In this document: positions 34,265 to 43,192 of the stretch, one piece after another | How positions within the stretch are numbered: the first letter of the stretch is position 1 | Layout: every line of letters starts with the position of its first letter | Assembly: GCF_024372745.1 (NCBI RefSeq) | Contig: NZ_VOTZ01000015.1 | Location: 1 to 58,503 of the forward strand | DNA: 58,503 bases | DNA from: Methanocalculus taiwanensis | GTDB taxonomy: Archaea > Halobacteriota > Methanomicrobia > Methanomicrobiales > Methanocorpusculaceae | Reading direction: 5' to 3' | The notes under the pieces: generated by a model | The model's database searches: none | Told to the model about the DNA's origin: nothing | Seen by the model: only the letters and a program-made list of their open reading frames with translations | Made by a program: the position numbers and the translations under genes

Positions 34265-35338
34265 TTAAGGGTAAATTATCGTTGTACCTTGTTTGATCTG
34301 ATCTACCTTTCCAATAAATCGAATAGGCTTTCCCTGTTCAGAGGGAAAGTTCAGGATCAATAATGTTGGCTCAGCAGGTCTGATATTAATCAATTCATAA
34401 TTATTATTATTTACCTGATCTACCAATGTTTGGTTTTCAACAATCAATCTGGTCTGTACCCCACCACCAGATCCAACTGATTTAAACTCAAGTGTAGATT
34501 GAAAGTTATTAAATGACGTGATCCAGCTATCCACCAAATTTCCTGAGTATAGCACGTTATTTACATAGATATTTGTTACATCTCCAGAGAATGACCATCC
34601 TTTATTGCCAACTGAGAATATATCTGCAGTTCCGCTGTTGCTATCTACATACCGTATCGATAATAAATCTCCCAGGTTCAGATTCATTTTCCCTGTTGTA
34701 CTTCGAATAATGTATGAATCAGTACTATTAATTGTAAGATTAACCCAGCCCCTCACATATGTCTGTCCCGTTGGACCACGTGTCAGGCGCGTAAAATAAA
34801 CCGCATCGTTATCGAGTTTTTCAGAGAAATATTCCACATAATTATCCTCCAGATATTCTTCGGCATACTCATCCAGCTCCTCCTGGGTACACTGGCCCCC
34901 CGGCCCTGGAGTCGGCGCAGGCCCTGGTGTGATTGGCACACCGCCTCCCGTCACCTGCCCGATACTGATTTCACGGATAAGATTCTGCTGCCCGCCGCGT
35001 AGCGAGACGATCTGAATGCGTTGTGGCGTTGTAGTTATCGGTACTTCGAGGACTTCACCAATCTCCCACGGCCATCCCCCGGATGGCGCCGGGATCGGAT
35101 CAACTGGATTTCCATCAAGAAGAAGGGCAAATTCCCCGGGAACCATCGAATCTCCACCATCATGATAAATAAAAAGCGTGGTTGTTGTATTGCCGGCAAT
35201 TACATTCAGATCCTGTGTCTGCACGGGCGGTGGCTGAGAGAGGAACCCTACGCCAATAATGATGACTGCAAGTATGACCAGTGATATGAGGAGGATCGAT
35301 CCAATAACCTCTGAAACTGCCGAATTCTGCTGCATCAT
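34265..35338 (-). CDS. Type IV pilin-like protein
   Basis: The 357-residue product has residues 5-32 as a pilin N-terminus (SAVSEVIGSILLISLVILAVI). A beta-rich part with TTTLFIYHDGGDSM (the GGD motif shared by the cluster) follows, then a Pro/Gly linker, an acidic helix (EELDEYAEEYLEDN) and a 200-residue C-terminal beta domain of unknown fold. Its ATG overlaps the stop of the gene at 35335, so the pair is translationally coupled. Probably a pilus or surface subunit. Confidence 0.7.
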   Translation of the reverse strand: MMQQNSAVSEVIGSILLISLVILAVIIIGVGFLSQPPPVQTQDLNVIAGNTTTTLFIYHDGGDSMVPGEFALLLDGNPVDPIPAPSGGWPWEIGEVLEVPITTTPQRIQIVSLRGGQQNLIREISIGQVTGGGVPITPGPAPTPGPGGQCTQEELDEYAEEYLEDNYVEYFSEKLDNDAVYFTRLTRGPTGQTYVRGWVNLTINSTDSYIIRSTTGKMNLNLGDLLSIRYVDSNSGTADIFSVGNKGWSFSGDVTNIYVNNVLYSGNLVDSWITSFNNFQSTLEFKSVGSGGGVQTRLIVENQTLVDQVNNNNYELINIRPAEPTLLILNFPSEQGKPIRFIGKVDQIKQGTTIIYP

Positions 35339-36318
35339 GTAGCTCCTGTTGCAATTGACTGCACCGAGATAGTGTAATATATATATCTGTACTGTATTTT
35401 TTCAGGGCCACCCTGGAGGTCGATTCTGACCACGTCTGTGGGATTGCGATAAATATTACATGCACCTGATGAAACTCCAGACTGGAATCGCAACTCCTTC
35501 AGGGCATTCTCCCACCCCCGTGCAACACTTTCGTCCTCGAGGTAGATGGTAATATTTGAATAAGGTGTAGCTGGTGCAGGTATCAGGGAATAGCTCTCTG
35601 TCCGGTTCGTCATCTTTGTATCGACACGAACAGGACCCTGACCGGAAAGTCCAATCTGACCGGCTCCTGCCAGCTCTAAAAGGGCAATAAATGTGCCTGA
35701 TGTCTCAAAATTTATCAACGGAGAAACACGTGCCACCGTGCCGGATGGCTGTTTGAGGAAGACGCCCCCCATCTGGTAATAGTATGACTGAGGGATCCAG
35801 TAATGATTTGTTGCATCATACTCAAGTCTGCCCATCTGGAAATCTATATCGGGATTCGGATTGCCATCCTTTCTTATCTCAATTCTCTCCACACCACCGG
35901 ATGCGGCTTGCTGATTTGCCACTGCAACTGCCCCGGTAGATCCGATCGGGCTCATCACCGGCAGGAACAATCCCCCTGCCTGTGTTGCACCACCCTGTGA
36001 TCCAAGTGTGAGCGAATTCGAGAAGGTTACACCGGTAAGTGATTTATAGGGGTCATTTGGTTCATGATTCACCCACAACGAATCCGCTGTGATCTTATAC
36101 TGCGTGAACCAGTTCCGGACATAGTTCATATGCTCGATCTCCTGCTGGCGCCCCTCCGCAGGAACCACATAGACCATCCAGAGGGAGAGGAAGATCATGA
36201 GAATGGCAATAATCAGGATGAACCCGATCACTTCAGACAGGGCATCATCTGATTGTGTACGATCTGATCGTGCAGCATCAGATCCTTTCGTCCGTGACCG
36301 GTTCAATCGCCTCGGCAT
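35335..36318 (-). CDS. Type IV pilin-like protein (DUF7289-like), first gene of the cluster
   Basis: The product has 327 residues from the ATG at 36318; the frame opens at 36384, but the extra part is basic and unlike a pilin leader. A long charged leader ends at SDDALSEVIGFILIIAILMIF, the processing site and helix of archaeal pilins. The segment VVPAEGRQQEIEHMNYVRNWFTQYKITADSL is typical of the archaeal DUF7289-like group. Start assignment is uncertain because no clear ribosome site is seen. Confidence 0.65.
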   Translation of the reverse strand: MPRRLNRSRTKGSDAARSDRTQSDDALSEVIGFILIIAILMIFLSLWMVYVVPAEGRQQEIEHMNYVRNWFTQYKITADSLWVNHEPNDPYKSLTGVTFSNSLTLGSQGGATQAGGLFLPVMSPIGSTGAVAVANQQAASGGVERIEIRKDGNPNPDIDFQMGRLEYDATNHYWIPQSYYYQMGGVFLKQPSGTVARVSPLINFETSGTFIALLELAGAGQIGLSGQGPVRVDTKMTNRTESYSLIPAPATPYSNITIYLEDESVARGWENALKELRFQSGVSSGACNIYRNPTDVVRIDLQGGPEKIQYRYIYYTISVQSIATGAT

Positions 36319-36524
36319 GATGATGAATAGCATCGTTACAATTAAAAAGCTACTCCTCCGGAAACCTCTATGAATCCCCCGCAATCACCCTTTCGCAACT
36401 CCGCCGCAGCTGCGCCGCATACAGTTTTACTCTCCCATAACCAATAGAGAAGCAGAGATCCAAATGACACTTCCCACTCACATCTCAACACAGATACAAA
36501 ACACAACCCCGGCGAGGCGACCCT

Positions 36525-37562
36525 ATGGACTATGATGAACTGGTATCCGGCCTCATGGAGCGGGCCGAAAACCTTCGGCCGGACAACTTAAGCGACGGCT
36601 GCATCCTCTGCTACCAGGGCGCAAAGCTCGTCCTCTTCGTCACCGGCCTCTGTGACCGCACCTGCTGGTACTGCCCGCTATCGGTCGAGCGGAAGGATCT
36701 CGATGTCGTCTTCGCAAATGAAAAGCCCGTTCATTCCGATGCCGACCTCATCGCCGAGGCAGAGGCGATGGATGCCCTTGGAACAGGCGTCACCGGCGGC
36801 GAGCCCCTCCTCGTCATTGACCGGACGGCTCGCTACTGCAAGCTGTTAAAAGATCACTTCGGCAGCAAACACCAGATCCATCTCTACACCGGCCGGGCCC
36901 CGACAGTGGCAGATTTAGCCGCACTTCAAGGGCTCGTTGACGAGATCCGGATGCATCCGCCGTATGAAGTATGGGATCACATTATGGAGACAGAATATCC
37001 GCAATCCGCACGGCGTGCAAAAGAGATGGGCTTTGACATCGGGATCGAGGTGCCCTCCCTCCCCGGGATCGGGAACCTCAGGCCGATGCTTCCGCTCCTC
37101 GACTTCTTCAACATCAACGAACTCGAGTGGGGCGAGACCTGTGCAGACGAGATGCGGAGGCGCGGCATGGAACCGGCAGAAGGGCTCTATAACGCAATTA
37201 AAGGGGCAAAGCAATGGGCTGAAGAGATCACCGATGATCCGAAGGTGCATTTCTGTTCTTCAGGCTTCAAGGATGCAGTCCAGCTGCGGGAGCGGCTGAT
37301 CAGAATTGCCACCATGACTGCCCGTAACTTCGATGAGATCACCGATGACGGCACCATCGTCTATGGCAGGATCAGATCCACTACCGATCTCAGTGATCTC
37401 CTCGTCACATTCGAAGAAGGGAGCTTTGAGATCCAGCCGGATGGCAGCGTCGAGTGCGAATGGTGGCTCCTTGATGATCTGAAAGGAAAACCTGGCCTTG
37501 AACTTGAGATCATCGAACGGTACCCAAATAACGGCATGATCGTGGAGGTAGAACCGCTATGA
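36525..37562 (+). CDS. Radical SAM protein (COG2108, PFL-activase related)
   Basis: The 345-residue product has the radical SAM cluster CDRTCWYC (CX3CX2C) at about residue 43 and GTGVTGGEPLL as the SAM-binding GGE motif. Archaeal COG2108 proteins are of unknown substrate. The C-terminal half includes Cys in WGETCADEM and FCSSGF, possible extra ligands. Its stop overlaps the start of the cis-prenyltransferase gene (ATGA at 37559), so the two are co-expressed, which may tie the enzyme to polyprenol metabolism (inference). Confidence 0.8.
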   Translation: MDYDELVSGLMERAENLRPDNLSDGCILCYQGAKLVLFVTGLCDRTCWYCPLSVERKDLDVVFANEKPVHSDADLIAEAEAMDALGTGVTGGEPLLVIDRTARYCKLLKDHFGSKHQIHLYTGRAPTVADLAALQGLVDEIRMHPPYEVWDHIMETEYPQSARRAKEMGFDIGIEVPSLPGIGNLRPMLPLLDFFNINELEWGETCADEMRRRGMEPAEGLYNAIKGAKQWAEEITDDPKVHFCSSGFKDAVQLRERLIRIATMTARNFDEITDDGTIVYGRIRSTTDLSDLLVTFEEGSFEIQPDGSVECEWWLLDDLKGKPGLELEIIERYPNNGMIVEVEPL

Positions 37563-38338
37563 CACTCAGGTCTCTCCTTGAACCCCTGTATATCCAGATC
37601 CTCAGATCGACCATCACCCATATCCCGACCCATATCGCCATCATCCAGGATGGCAACCGGCGGTATGCAAAAGAGATGGGGCAGAAGACGGGGTTCGGGC
37701 ACCGGCAGGGTGCCAACACCACCGAGACGATGCTCGAATGGGCGCGGGAGTTTGGGATCAAGCACATTACCCTCTATGCCTTCTCGACTGAAAACTTCCG
37801 GCGGAGCGATGAAGAGCTTAAAGAACTCTTCGATCTCTTCAAAGATCGGTTCCTTAAAGTCTTAACAGACGAGCGGGTACACAGAAACAAGATCCGTGTC
37901 AGGATGGTAGGCGACAAGACCCTTCTTCCTGAAGATGTCCTTACCTGTGTTGAAGAAGCAGAAGAAGCAACAAAACAGTACAGCAACCACTACCTCAATG
38001 TCGCCATCGCCTACGGGGGGAGGAACGAGATCGTCCATGCCGCCCGCCGCCTCATCGCCAGAGTTAAAGCCGGCACCCTCAGGCCCGACGAAATCACCCC
38101 GGCTATGGTCGAGGAGAACCTCTACGGCGGCCTTGGCCTCCCGCCGGTTGACCTGATTATTCGAACCGGGAACGAATATCGGACCTCGAACTTCCTTCCA
38201 TGGCTCGCAAACGGGAACGAATCCTCAGTGTACTTCTGCGCACCATACTGGCCGCAGTTCCGGAAAATTGATCTGCTGAGGGCGATCCGGGTCTATGATC
38301 AGAGAAGGAGATCAGGCCCCAAACCGTCGTGCCCGTGA
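37559..38338 (+). CDS. uppS: Cis-prenyltransferase (polyprenyl diphosphate synthase, UppS family)
   Basis: The 259-residue product has all catalytic regions: HIAIIQDGNRRYAK (catalytic Asp), YAFSTENFRRS, VAIAYGGRNEI, VDLIIRTGNEYRTSNFLPW and SSVYFCAPYWPQF, with a C-terminal RSG (RxG type). It makes long cis-polyprenyl diphosphate from IPP for dolichol-like carriers in N-glycosylation. It is coupled to the COG2108 radical SAM gene and overlaps a degenerate paralogue tail to tail by 27 bp. Confidence 0.9.
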   Translation: MTLRSLLEPLYIQILRSTITHIPTHIAIIQDGNRRYAKEMGQKTGFGHRQGANTTETMLEWAREFGIKHITLYAFSTENFRRSDEELKELFDLFKDRFLKVLTDERVHRNKIRVRMVGDKTLLPEDVLTCVEEAEEATKQYSNHYLNVAIAYGGRNEIVHAARRLIARVKAGTLRPDEITPAMVEENLYGGLGLPPVDLIIRTGNEYRTSNFLPWLANGNESSVYFCAPYWPQFRKIDLLRAIRVYDQRRRSGPKPSCP

Positions 38339-38905
38339 CTGGAAGTCCCGAATCGCACGGAGCAGATCGGTCTTTCTGAAGAACTCCCAGTTTACATCAA
38401 GGAAGAAGAGCTCGGAATAGACCGATTGCCAGATGAGAAAATCAGTGAGGTAACTCCCCCCGGTCTTGATGATCAGATCGGGTGCTGACCTGAAGGTAAG
38501 ATGCGACTCAATCATCTCTTCTGTAAGATCACAAGCATCAACTCCCTCTTCAGCAATCTTTTGAATGCTCTCTGTGATCTCCTCCCGGCCGCTTCTTCCA
38601 ACAACGATCAGCACAGAAAGCCCTTTCCCTGTCTTAACAATTTCATCCCCCAGATGCAGCTCGAGATGGGCATGCCGGGAGACCTCTTTCAATTCGTCAA
38701 TAAACGGGCTCACGCAGGAGAGATCATCGGTATCAATATGGAATGTCAGCATCCCGATCCCCGGCACATCCTCTGCCCACCGTACGACATCGTTGATCCT
38801 CTCAGGTGCGGAACGGAGATCAGAGATCGTGAGCATAAAACAGATCTCGCGGGGAGGGTTTGAGATCTCCCGCAAAAGCAGGTATTCATAGAGCTTGTGT
38901 ATCAT
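38312..38905 (-). CDS. Degenerate cis-prenyltransferase paralogue (NgBR/Nus1-like candidate subunit)
   Basis: The 197-residue product aligns with UppS. The first strand reads EICFMLTISDLRS where UppS has AIIQDGNRR, so the catalytic Asp is lost. The later region is kept: APDLIIKTGGSYLTDFLIWQ (Lys for Arg) and YSELFFLDVNWEFFRKTDLL, ending RRFG, an RxG motif. This loss of activity with a kept dimer end is what non-catalytic subunits of heteromeric cis-prenyltransferases look like. It overlaps polX at its start (ATGA) and uppS at its end. Confidence 0.75.
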   Translation of the reverse strand: MIHKLYEYLLLREISNPPREICFMLTISDLRSAPERINDVVRWAEDVPGIGMLTFHIDTDDLSCVSPFIDELKEVSRHAHLELHLGDEIVKTGKGLSVLIVVGRSGREEITESIQKIAEEGVDACDLTEEMIESHLTFRSAPDLIIKTGGSYLTDFLIWQSVYSELFFLDVNWEFFRKTDLLRAIRDFQSRARRFGA

Positions 38906-40593
38906 CGGAAGAAATCCAGCAGTTTAGATAGTGAATAGGTATTCAGAATATCGCGGGCTCCGCACCAGCCACGCCGGGCTGTCGTTACGCCATATCTCAT
39001 CGCGGCAAAATCTCCCGGCCCATGGGAGTCGGTCCCGATTGCAATCTTCACTCCTAGTTCTTTTGCCGTCTTCAAATAAATATCATCAAGGTCGAGCCGG
39101 TATGGTGAAGCATTCAGTTCAACTGCCACCCCTGCCTCTCGTGCTGCCTCAAGAATCCGTGGAATATCAATTGCAGACGGCTCCCTTCTGCCGATCAGCC
39201 GCCCGGTCGGGTGGCCGATGATATCGACATGCTCGTTTTCTATTGCTGTTATCACCCTTCTTGTGATCTGATCGCCTTCCTGGTGAAGCGAGGAATGAAC
39301 CGAGGCGATGACGAGATCGAGATCGGCGAGTACAGAATCAGGCAGCCCGAGACTCCCGTCGGTCATGATATCCACCTCGATACCGGCGATTGTCTGACAT
39401 TCATGGTTTCGGTTTGCGATCTCGATCTCATGTGCCTGTTCGAAAAGCCCCTCAGGTGTGAGGCCCCGTGCAACCCCGAGTGAGGCGGAATGGTCAGAAC
39501 AGAGGATATAGTCATATCCAAGCGCATCTGCGGTTGCCGCCAGCTCATCAACCGAGAGCGATCCATCTGATCCGGTTGTGTGGGCATGGAGATCCCCCTT
39601 GATATCTGATAGCTCAACCAGCTGTGGCAGCGTTCCGGCTTCTGCGGCAGCAACCTCGCCACGATCCTCCCGGAGCTCAGGGGGAATAAAATGGAGGCCA
39701 AGAAGCGAAAAGACCTCATCCTCGGTTGCGCATCGGGTTATCTCGCCGTTCTGTTTATTCAGGAGTCCGTATTCATTCAGCTGCATCCCGCGTGAGATTG
39801 CCCGTTCACGGAGCTTGATATTGAACTCCTTTGATCCGGTGAGGTACAGAAGCGTCGCCCCAAACTCATTGTTATCTGCAAACCGGATATCGATCCTCTT
39901 CCCGCGATAGAAGAATGAGGTCTTCTTCATCCCCTCGTCGATCATCTCAGTTGCAATCTCCCTGATCCTTGGATTGACCGATTGCGCAGGCTCGGTCGTC
40001 ACAATATCGATATCACCGACCGTGCTCCTTCCCCGCCTGAGTGACCCTGCATACGAAAAAGTCCCCGGAACAAGTGTGGCGGCAACCTCCCCGGCAATCT
40101 CCTCTGCCTCCGAGATGAGCATCCTGCCGGATCTGTTCTTATAGATCCTGACTGCCCTGAGTATCTCCTCCTCCTTCTTCTCACCAAACCCCCGCAGCCC
40201 CCGGATCCGCCGTCCCCGGGCTGCTGCTTCGAGCTCTGCAAGCGACGTGATATTCAGGTGGCTCCAGAGCTTCTGCACCGTCTTTGGCCCGACACCATCC
40301 AGCTCAAGCAGCTCCGGCAGGTCAGCCGGTACCTTCTCCATCAGTGATTCAAGCTCTGAGCAGGTCCCGGTCTCGGCGATTGCCAGAATGGCCTCGGATG
40401 TCCCCTTCCCGATGCCATCCAGTTCCATCAGTTCAGAGCGGCTCATCCCCGCAACCACATACGGACTCCGCCGCACAGCCTCTGCTGCGCGCTGATATGC
40501 ACGGATTTTGAATGGATTTTCACCGAGTACAAGAAGAAGATCGGCTATCCTGAGAAGCACCCCTGCAACCTCTGCGTTCACCCCGCTTCCCAT
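38902..40593 (-). CDS. polX: DNA polymerase X family protein with PHP domain
   Basis: The 563-residue product has the PolX layout: an N-terminal 8-kDa-like domain with helix-hairpin-helix motifs (LDGIGKGTSEAI, LDGVGPKTVQKL, LRGFGEKKEEEI), the nucleotidyltransferase palm with YAGSLRRGRSTVGDIDIV (GS and DxD), and a C-terminal PHP metal-dependent domain with GDLHAHTTGSDG, CSDHS, VDIIGHPTGR and GTDSHGPGD. It fills gaps in base-excision repair; the PHP part supplies 3'-5' exonuclease or AP activity. It is the first gene of a coupled pair with the degenerate prenyltransferase. Confidence 0.92.
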   Translation of the reverse strand: MGSGVNAEVAGVLLRIADLLLVLGENPFKIRAYQRAAEAVRRSPYVVAGMSRSELMELDGIGKGTSEAILAIAETGTCSELESLMEKVPADLPELLELDGVGPKTVQKLWSHLNITSLAELEAAARGRRIRGLRGFGEKKEEEILRAVRIYKNRSGRMLISEAEEIAGEVAATLVPGTFSYAGSLRRGRSTVGDIDIVTTEPAQSVNPRIREIATEMIDEGMKKTSFFYRGKRIDIRFADNNEFGATLLYLTGSKEFNIKLRERAISRGMQLNEYGLLNKQNGEITRCATEDEVFSLLGLHFIPPELREDRGEVAAAEAGTLPQLVELSDIKGDLHAHTTGSDGSLSVDELAATADALGYDYILCSDHSASLGVARGLTPEGLFEQAHEIEIANRNHECQTIAGIEVDIMTDGSLGLPDSVLADLDLVIASVHSSLHQEGDQITRRVITAIENEHVDIIGHPTGRLIGRREPSAIDIPRILEAAREAGVAVELNASPYRLDLDDIYLKTAKELGVKIAIGTDSHGPGDFAAMRYGVTTARRGWCGARDILNTYSLSKLLDFFR

Positions 40594-40648
40594 AATCGGG
40601 TAATTGTATCCGGCTCCTTATAGATGCACGCATTTTATCCATATGGCA

Positions 40649-40658
40649 TAGTATATCA
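40649..40658 (+). promoter_or_regulatory. Likely TATA box of the fe-regulator/feoB operon
   Basis: TAGTATATCA lies 25 to 30 bases before the ATG at 40682, so the mRNA would be nearly leaderless. It sits between divergent polX and the regulator gene. Confidence 0.4.
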
Positions 40659-40681
40659 TTTGTCACTCAGATACTCTGTAT

Positions 40682-41320
40682 ATGCAGACCTCTCTTGAGG
40701 AAGATATTCTTGAAGATATTCTGGCGATTCAGAAGGATGGCGATACACCTACGCTGGAGAAGATCGCTTCCCGCCTCTCTCTTCCTGTAGAAACGATCTT
40801 ACCTGCACTTGAGCGATGCAGGGATTCAGGTCTTATCTCATCCAACTCTCCCTCACTGTGGACGCTCACAAAAGAAGGAAGGAAAACTGCTGAGGTGATC
40901 GCACGAAGGCATGCCGTCCTCGCATGTTTCCTCACTGAAAAACTCGGGCTTGAAGCAGAGGCTGCGTCCCGGGAGGCATGCCTCCTTGAACACGATATTT
41001 CAGAGGAGACAATCGATGCCCTTGATTCATTCATGCAATCCCCGGACAGGCAGTGCCGGGGGCATGGCAGGCGCCATTGCGCCCACTATTCTGAATCTGC
41101 CCCTTTGATCAACTTTTCGGAAGGTGAAACCCTGATCGTCACCTTCGTCCGCTGCCCGGGCCGCCACCGTAGGCTGATTGATCTCGGTGTCATCGAAGGC
41201 GAACCGATCATTATCAGGAGAAAGCTCCATAATGAAGCAGTCGTCATCTCGGTGAAAGGATGCGATATTGCACTCTCCCCGGAGATAGCATCCGAGATCA
41301 ATGCCCGGAGAAGAATATGA
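40682..41320 (+). CDS. DtxR/MntR-type metal-dependent regulator fused to FeoA domain
   Basis: The 212-residue product has a winged helix at residues 1-65 (TLEKIASRLSLPVETILPALERC), a DtxR dimer and metal-binding region at 70-130 (RRHAVLACFLTEKLG, EACLLEHDISEETIDAL), a Cys/His patch (QCRGHGRRHCAHY), and a FeoA SH3-like domain at about 142-212 (IDLGVIEGEPIIIRRK). It probably senses Fe(II) and represses the operon. It overlaps feoB by ATGA, so it is both regulator and partner of the ferrous iron transporter. Confidence 0.88.
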   Translation: MQTSLEEDILEDILAIQKDGDTPTLEKIASRLSLPVETILPALERCRDSGLISSNSPSLWTLTKEGRKTAEVIARRHAVLACFLTEKLGLEAEAASREACLLEHDISEETIDALDSFMQSPDRQCRGHGRRHCAHYSESAPLINFSEGETLIVTFVRCPGRHRRLIDLGVIEGEPIIIRRKLHNEAVVISVKGCDIALSPEIASEINARRRI

Positions 41321-43179
41321 CCGGACGCCTATCCTGCGCGCTCATCGGAAACCCGAGTGTGGGAAAATCACTCATCTTTAATCACTTAACAGGGCTTGGT
41401 GTCGAAGTCAGCAATTACCCCGGAACCACTGTCGATCTGATGCGTGGAAATGTCTGTTTCCAGCGTGAGATAATTGAGCTTGTCGATCTCCCCGGCATCT
41501 ACTCCCTTGAAGGGGAATCCGAAGAGGAGACGCTTGTCAGAGGAATTCTGAATCGGAAGGAGGTGGATATCCTCATCGCCGTTTTGGATGCCACTCACCT
41601 TGAACGGAACCTCTATCTCCTCCTCCAGGTTGCAGAATATAAAATCCCGATGGTCGTCGTCCTGAATATGGTCGATGAGGCTGAGAAGTTCGGGATAGAG
41701 ATCAATTACGATCTCCTCTCTGAGAGGATTGGATCACCTGTTATCCCGACGGTTGCCTCTGAGGGAAAGAACATGGAGGCGATCATCGATGCAGCACGGG
41801 CAAACCCCGCAATTCCATCCATATCTGTTCCCTACGATCATCATGTCGAGGCAGCAGCGCGGAGCCTTTCCAAGATTTATGGTATCGAGAGAAGCTCCTC
41901 TCTTCAGGCCCTCGTACGGCCGGAGGGATCTGATGATCTGGCTGATTCAGCACAGGGGCTTGGATCTGAGATCGAAAAACGTCATAATATGACGCCGCAC
42001 CAGATCATTGCAACCAACCGGCACAACTTCTCCCGTGCGCTTGCAGAGGAGGTAACCGAGCTGCACTCCCGTCCTCCGAGATTTGATCTTGATACCATTC
42101 TGACGCGGAGCTTTCCTGGTATCCCTATCCTGATAGCCATTATCATCGGTATCCTTCTCCTCGTCTTCACCGCAGGCGCTTTTTTTGAGGAGCTGATCGT
42201 CACACTCATCGACACCTATGCAATCGAGCCCTTCCTCGCCCTTGATCTCCCCGGACTTGCATCGGCTGTTGGCCTCTCTCTCATCATTGCTATTCAGGCA
42301 GGCATGGGGATTGCGTTTCCCTATGTCTTCATCTTTTACCTGGTCATCTCAATCATCGAGGACTCCGGGTATCTCACCCGTGCAGCATTCCTCGCAGATC
42401 GCTCGATGCATCGGTTCGGGATGCATGGGCAGGGGATCATCCCGATGGTCCTTGGGTTTGGATGCAGTGTCCCGGCACTGATGAGCGTCCGCCTCCTCGC
42501 CACAAGGAGAGAGCGGATCATCGCCTCGATCCTCGTGACGATGATCCCCTGTTCTGCCAGAACTGTTGTCATATCAGGGATCGTCGCCTCTTTCATCGGC
42601 CTTGCCGCTGCATTCTCCGTCTATGCAATCGTCTTCCTCCTCGTTTTTGCAACCGGGATAGTACTCTCAAAAGTGACGCCCGGCCAGCAGTTCGGGATGA
42701 TCCTCGAGATGTCGGCACTCCGGGTTCCCCGACCCGATATGGTTGTAAAGAAGGCATGGATGCGGCTATCGGAGTTTCTATTCATTGCGATGCCGCTCCT
42801 CCTCATATCCAGTGTCTTCCTTGGGATCTTTGAATATATCGGACTTGTCTCAGCATTCCAGGATATTATCACCCCCTATTCAGAGAGTGTTCTCGGACTT
42901 CCGGGATTTGCCGCTACTGCTCTTCTCTTCGGAATCCTCAGAAAAGAGATGGCATTTGAGACGCTGGCCGTTCTTGCGGGGACTGCCGATCTTGGATCTG
43001 TCCTCTCAAATCTTCAGCTATATATATTCGCTGTCGTCTGTGTCCTCTTTATCCCCTGTATATCGACAATTGCTGTATTAATACGGGAGATAGGGAAAAA
43101 ATGGGCGATACTGGTGTCGTTGTACACAGTCGCCCTCGGTATCATTGTGGGGGCATTGTTAAAAATAGGAATGACATAA
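41317..43179 (+). CDS. feoB: Ferrous iron transporter FeoB
   Basis: The 620-residue product starts at the ATG overlapping the regulator stop. The N-terminal G domain shows G1 GNPSVGKS, G2 region YPGTTVDL, G3 DLPG, and G4 NMVD. A helical GDI-like part follows, then a membrane part of about 8-10 segments containing the gate regions (GFGCSVPALMS, TMIPCSARTVV). It imports Fe(II) across the membrane. The short C-terminus ends shortly after the last membrane helix. Confidence 0.95.
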   Translation: MTGRLSCALIGNPSVGKSLIFNHLTGLGVEVSNYPGTTVDLMRGNVCFQREIIELVDLPGIYSLEGESEEETLVRGILNRKEVDILIAVLDATHLERNLYLLLQVAEYKIPMVVVLNMVDEAEKFGIEINYDLLSERIGSPVIPTVASEGKNMEAIIDAARANPAIPSISVPYDHHVEAAARSLSKIYGIERSSSLQALVRPEGSDDLADSAQGLGSEIEKRHNMTPHQIIATNRHNFSRALAEEVTELHSRPPRFDLDTILTRSFPGIPILIAIIIGILLLVFTAGAFFEELIVTLIDTYAIEPFLALDLPGLASAVGLSLIIAIQAGMGIAFPYVFIFYLVISIIEDSGYLTRAAFLADRSMHRFGMHGQGIIPMVLGFGCSVPALMSVRLLATRRERIIASILVTMIPCSARTVVISGIVASFIGLAAAFSVYAIVFLLVFATGIVLSKVTPGQQFGMILEMSALRVPRPDMVVKKAWMRLSEFLFIAMPLLLISSVFLGIFEYIGLVSAFQDIITPYSESVLGLPGFAATALLFGILRKEMAFETLAVLAGTADLGSVLSNLQLYIFAVVCVLFIPCISTIAVLIREIGKKWAILVSLYTVALGIIVGALLKIGMT

Positions 43180-43192
43180 CACGTAGTATACC

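Noticed and set aside
41260-41316. Upstream start for FeoB
   Set aside because: The extra residues lie in the FeoA domain of the preceding gene; the ATGA start at 41317 gives the family N-terminus.
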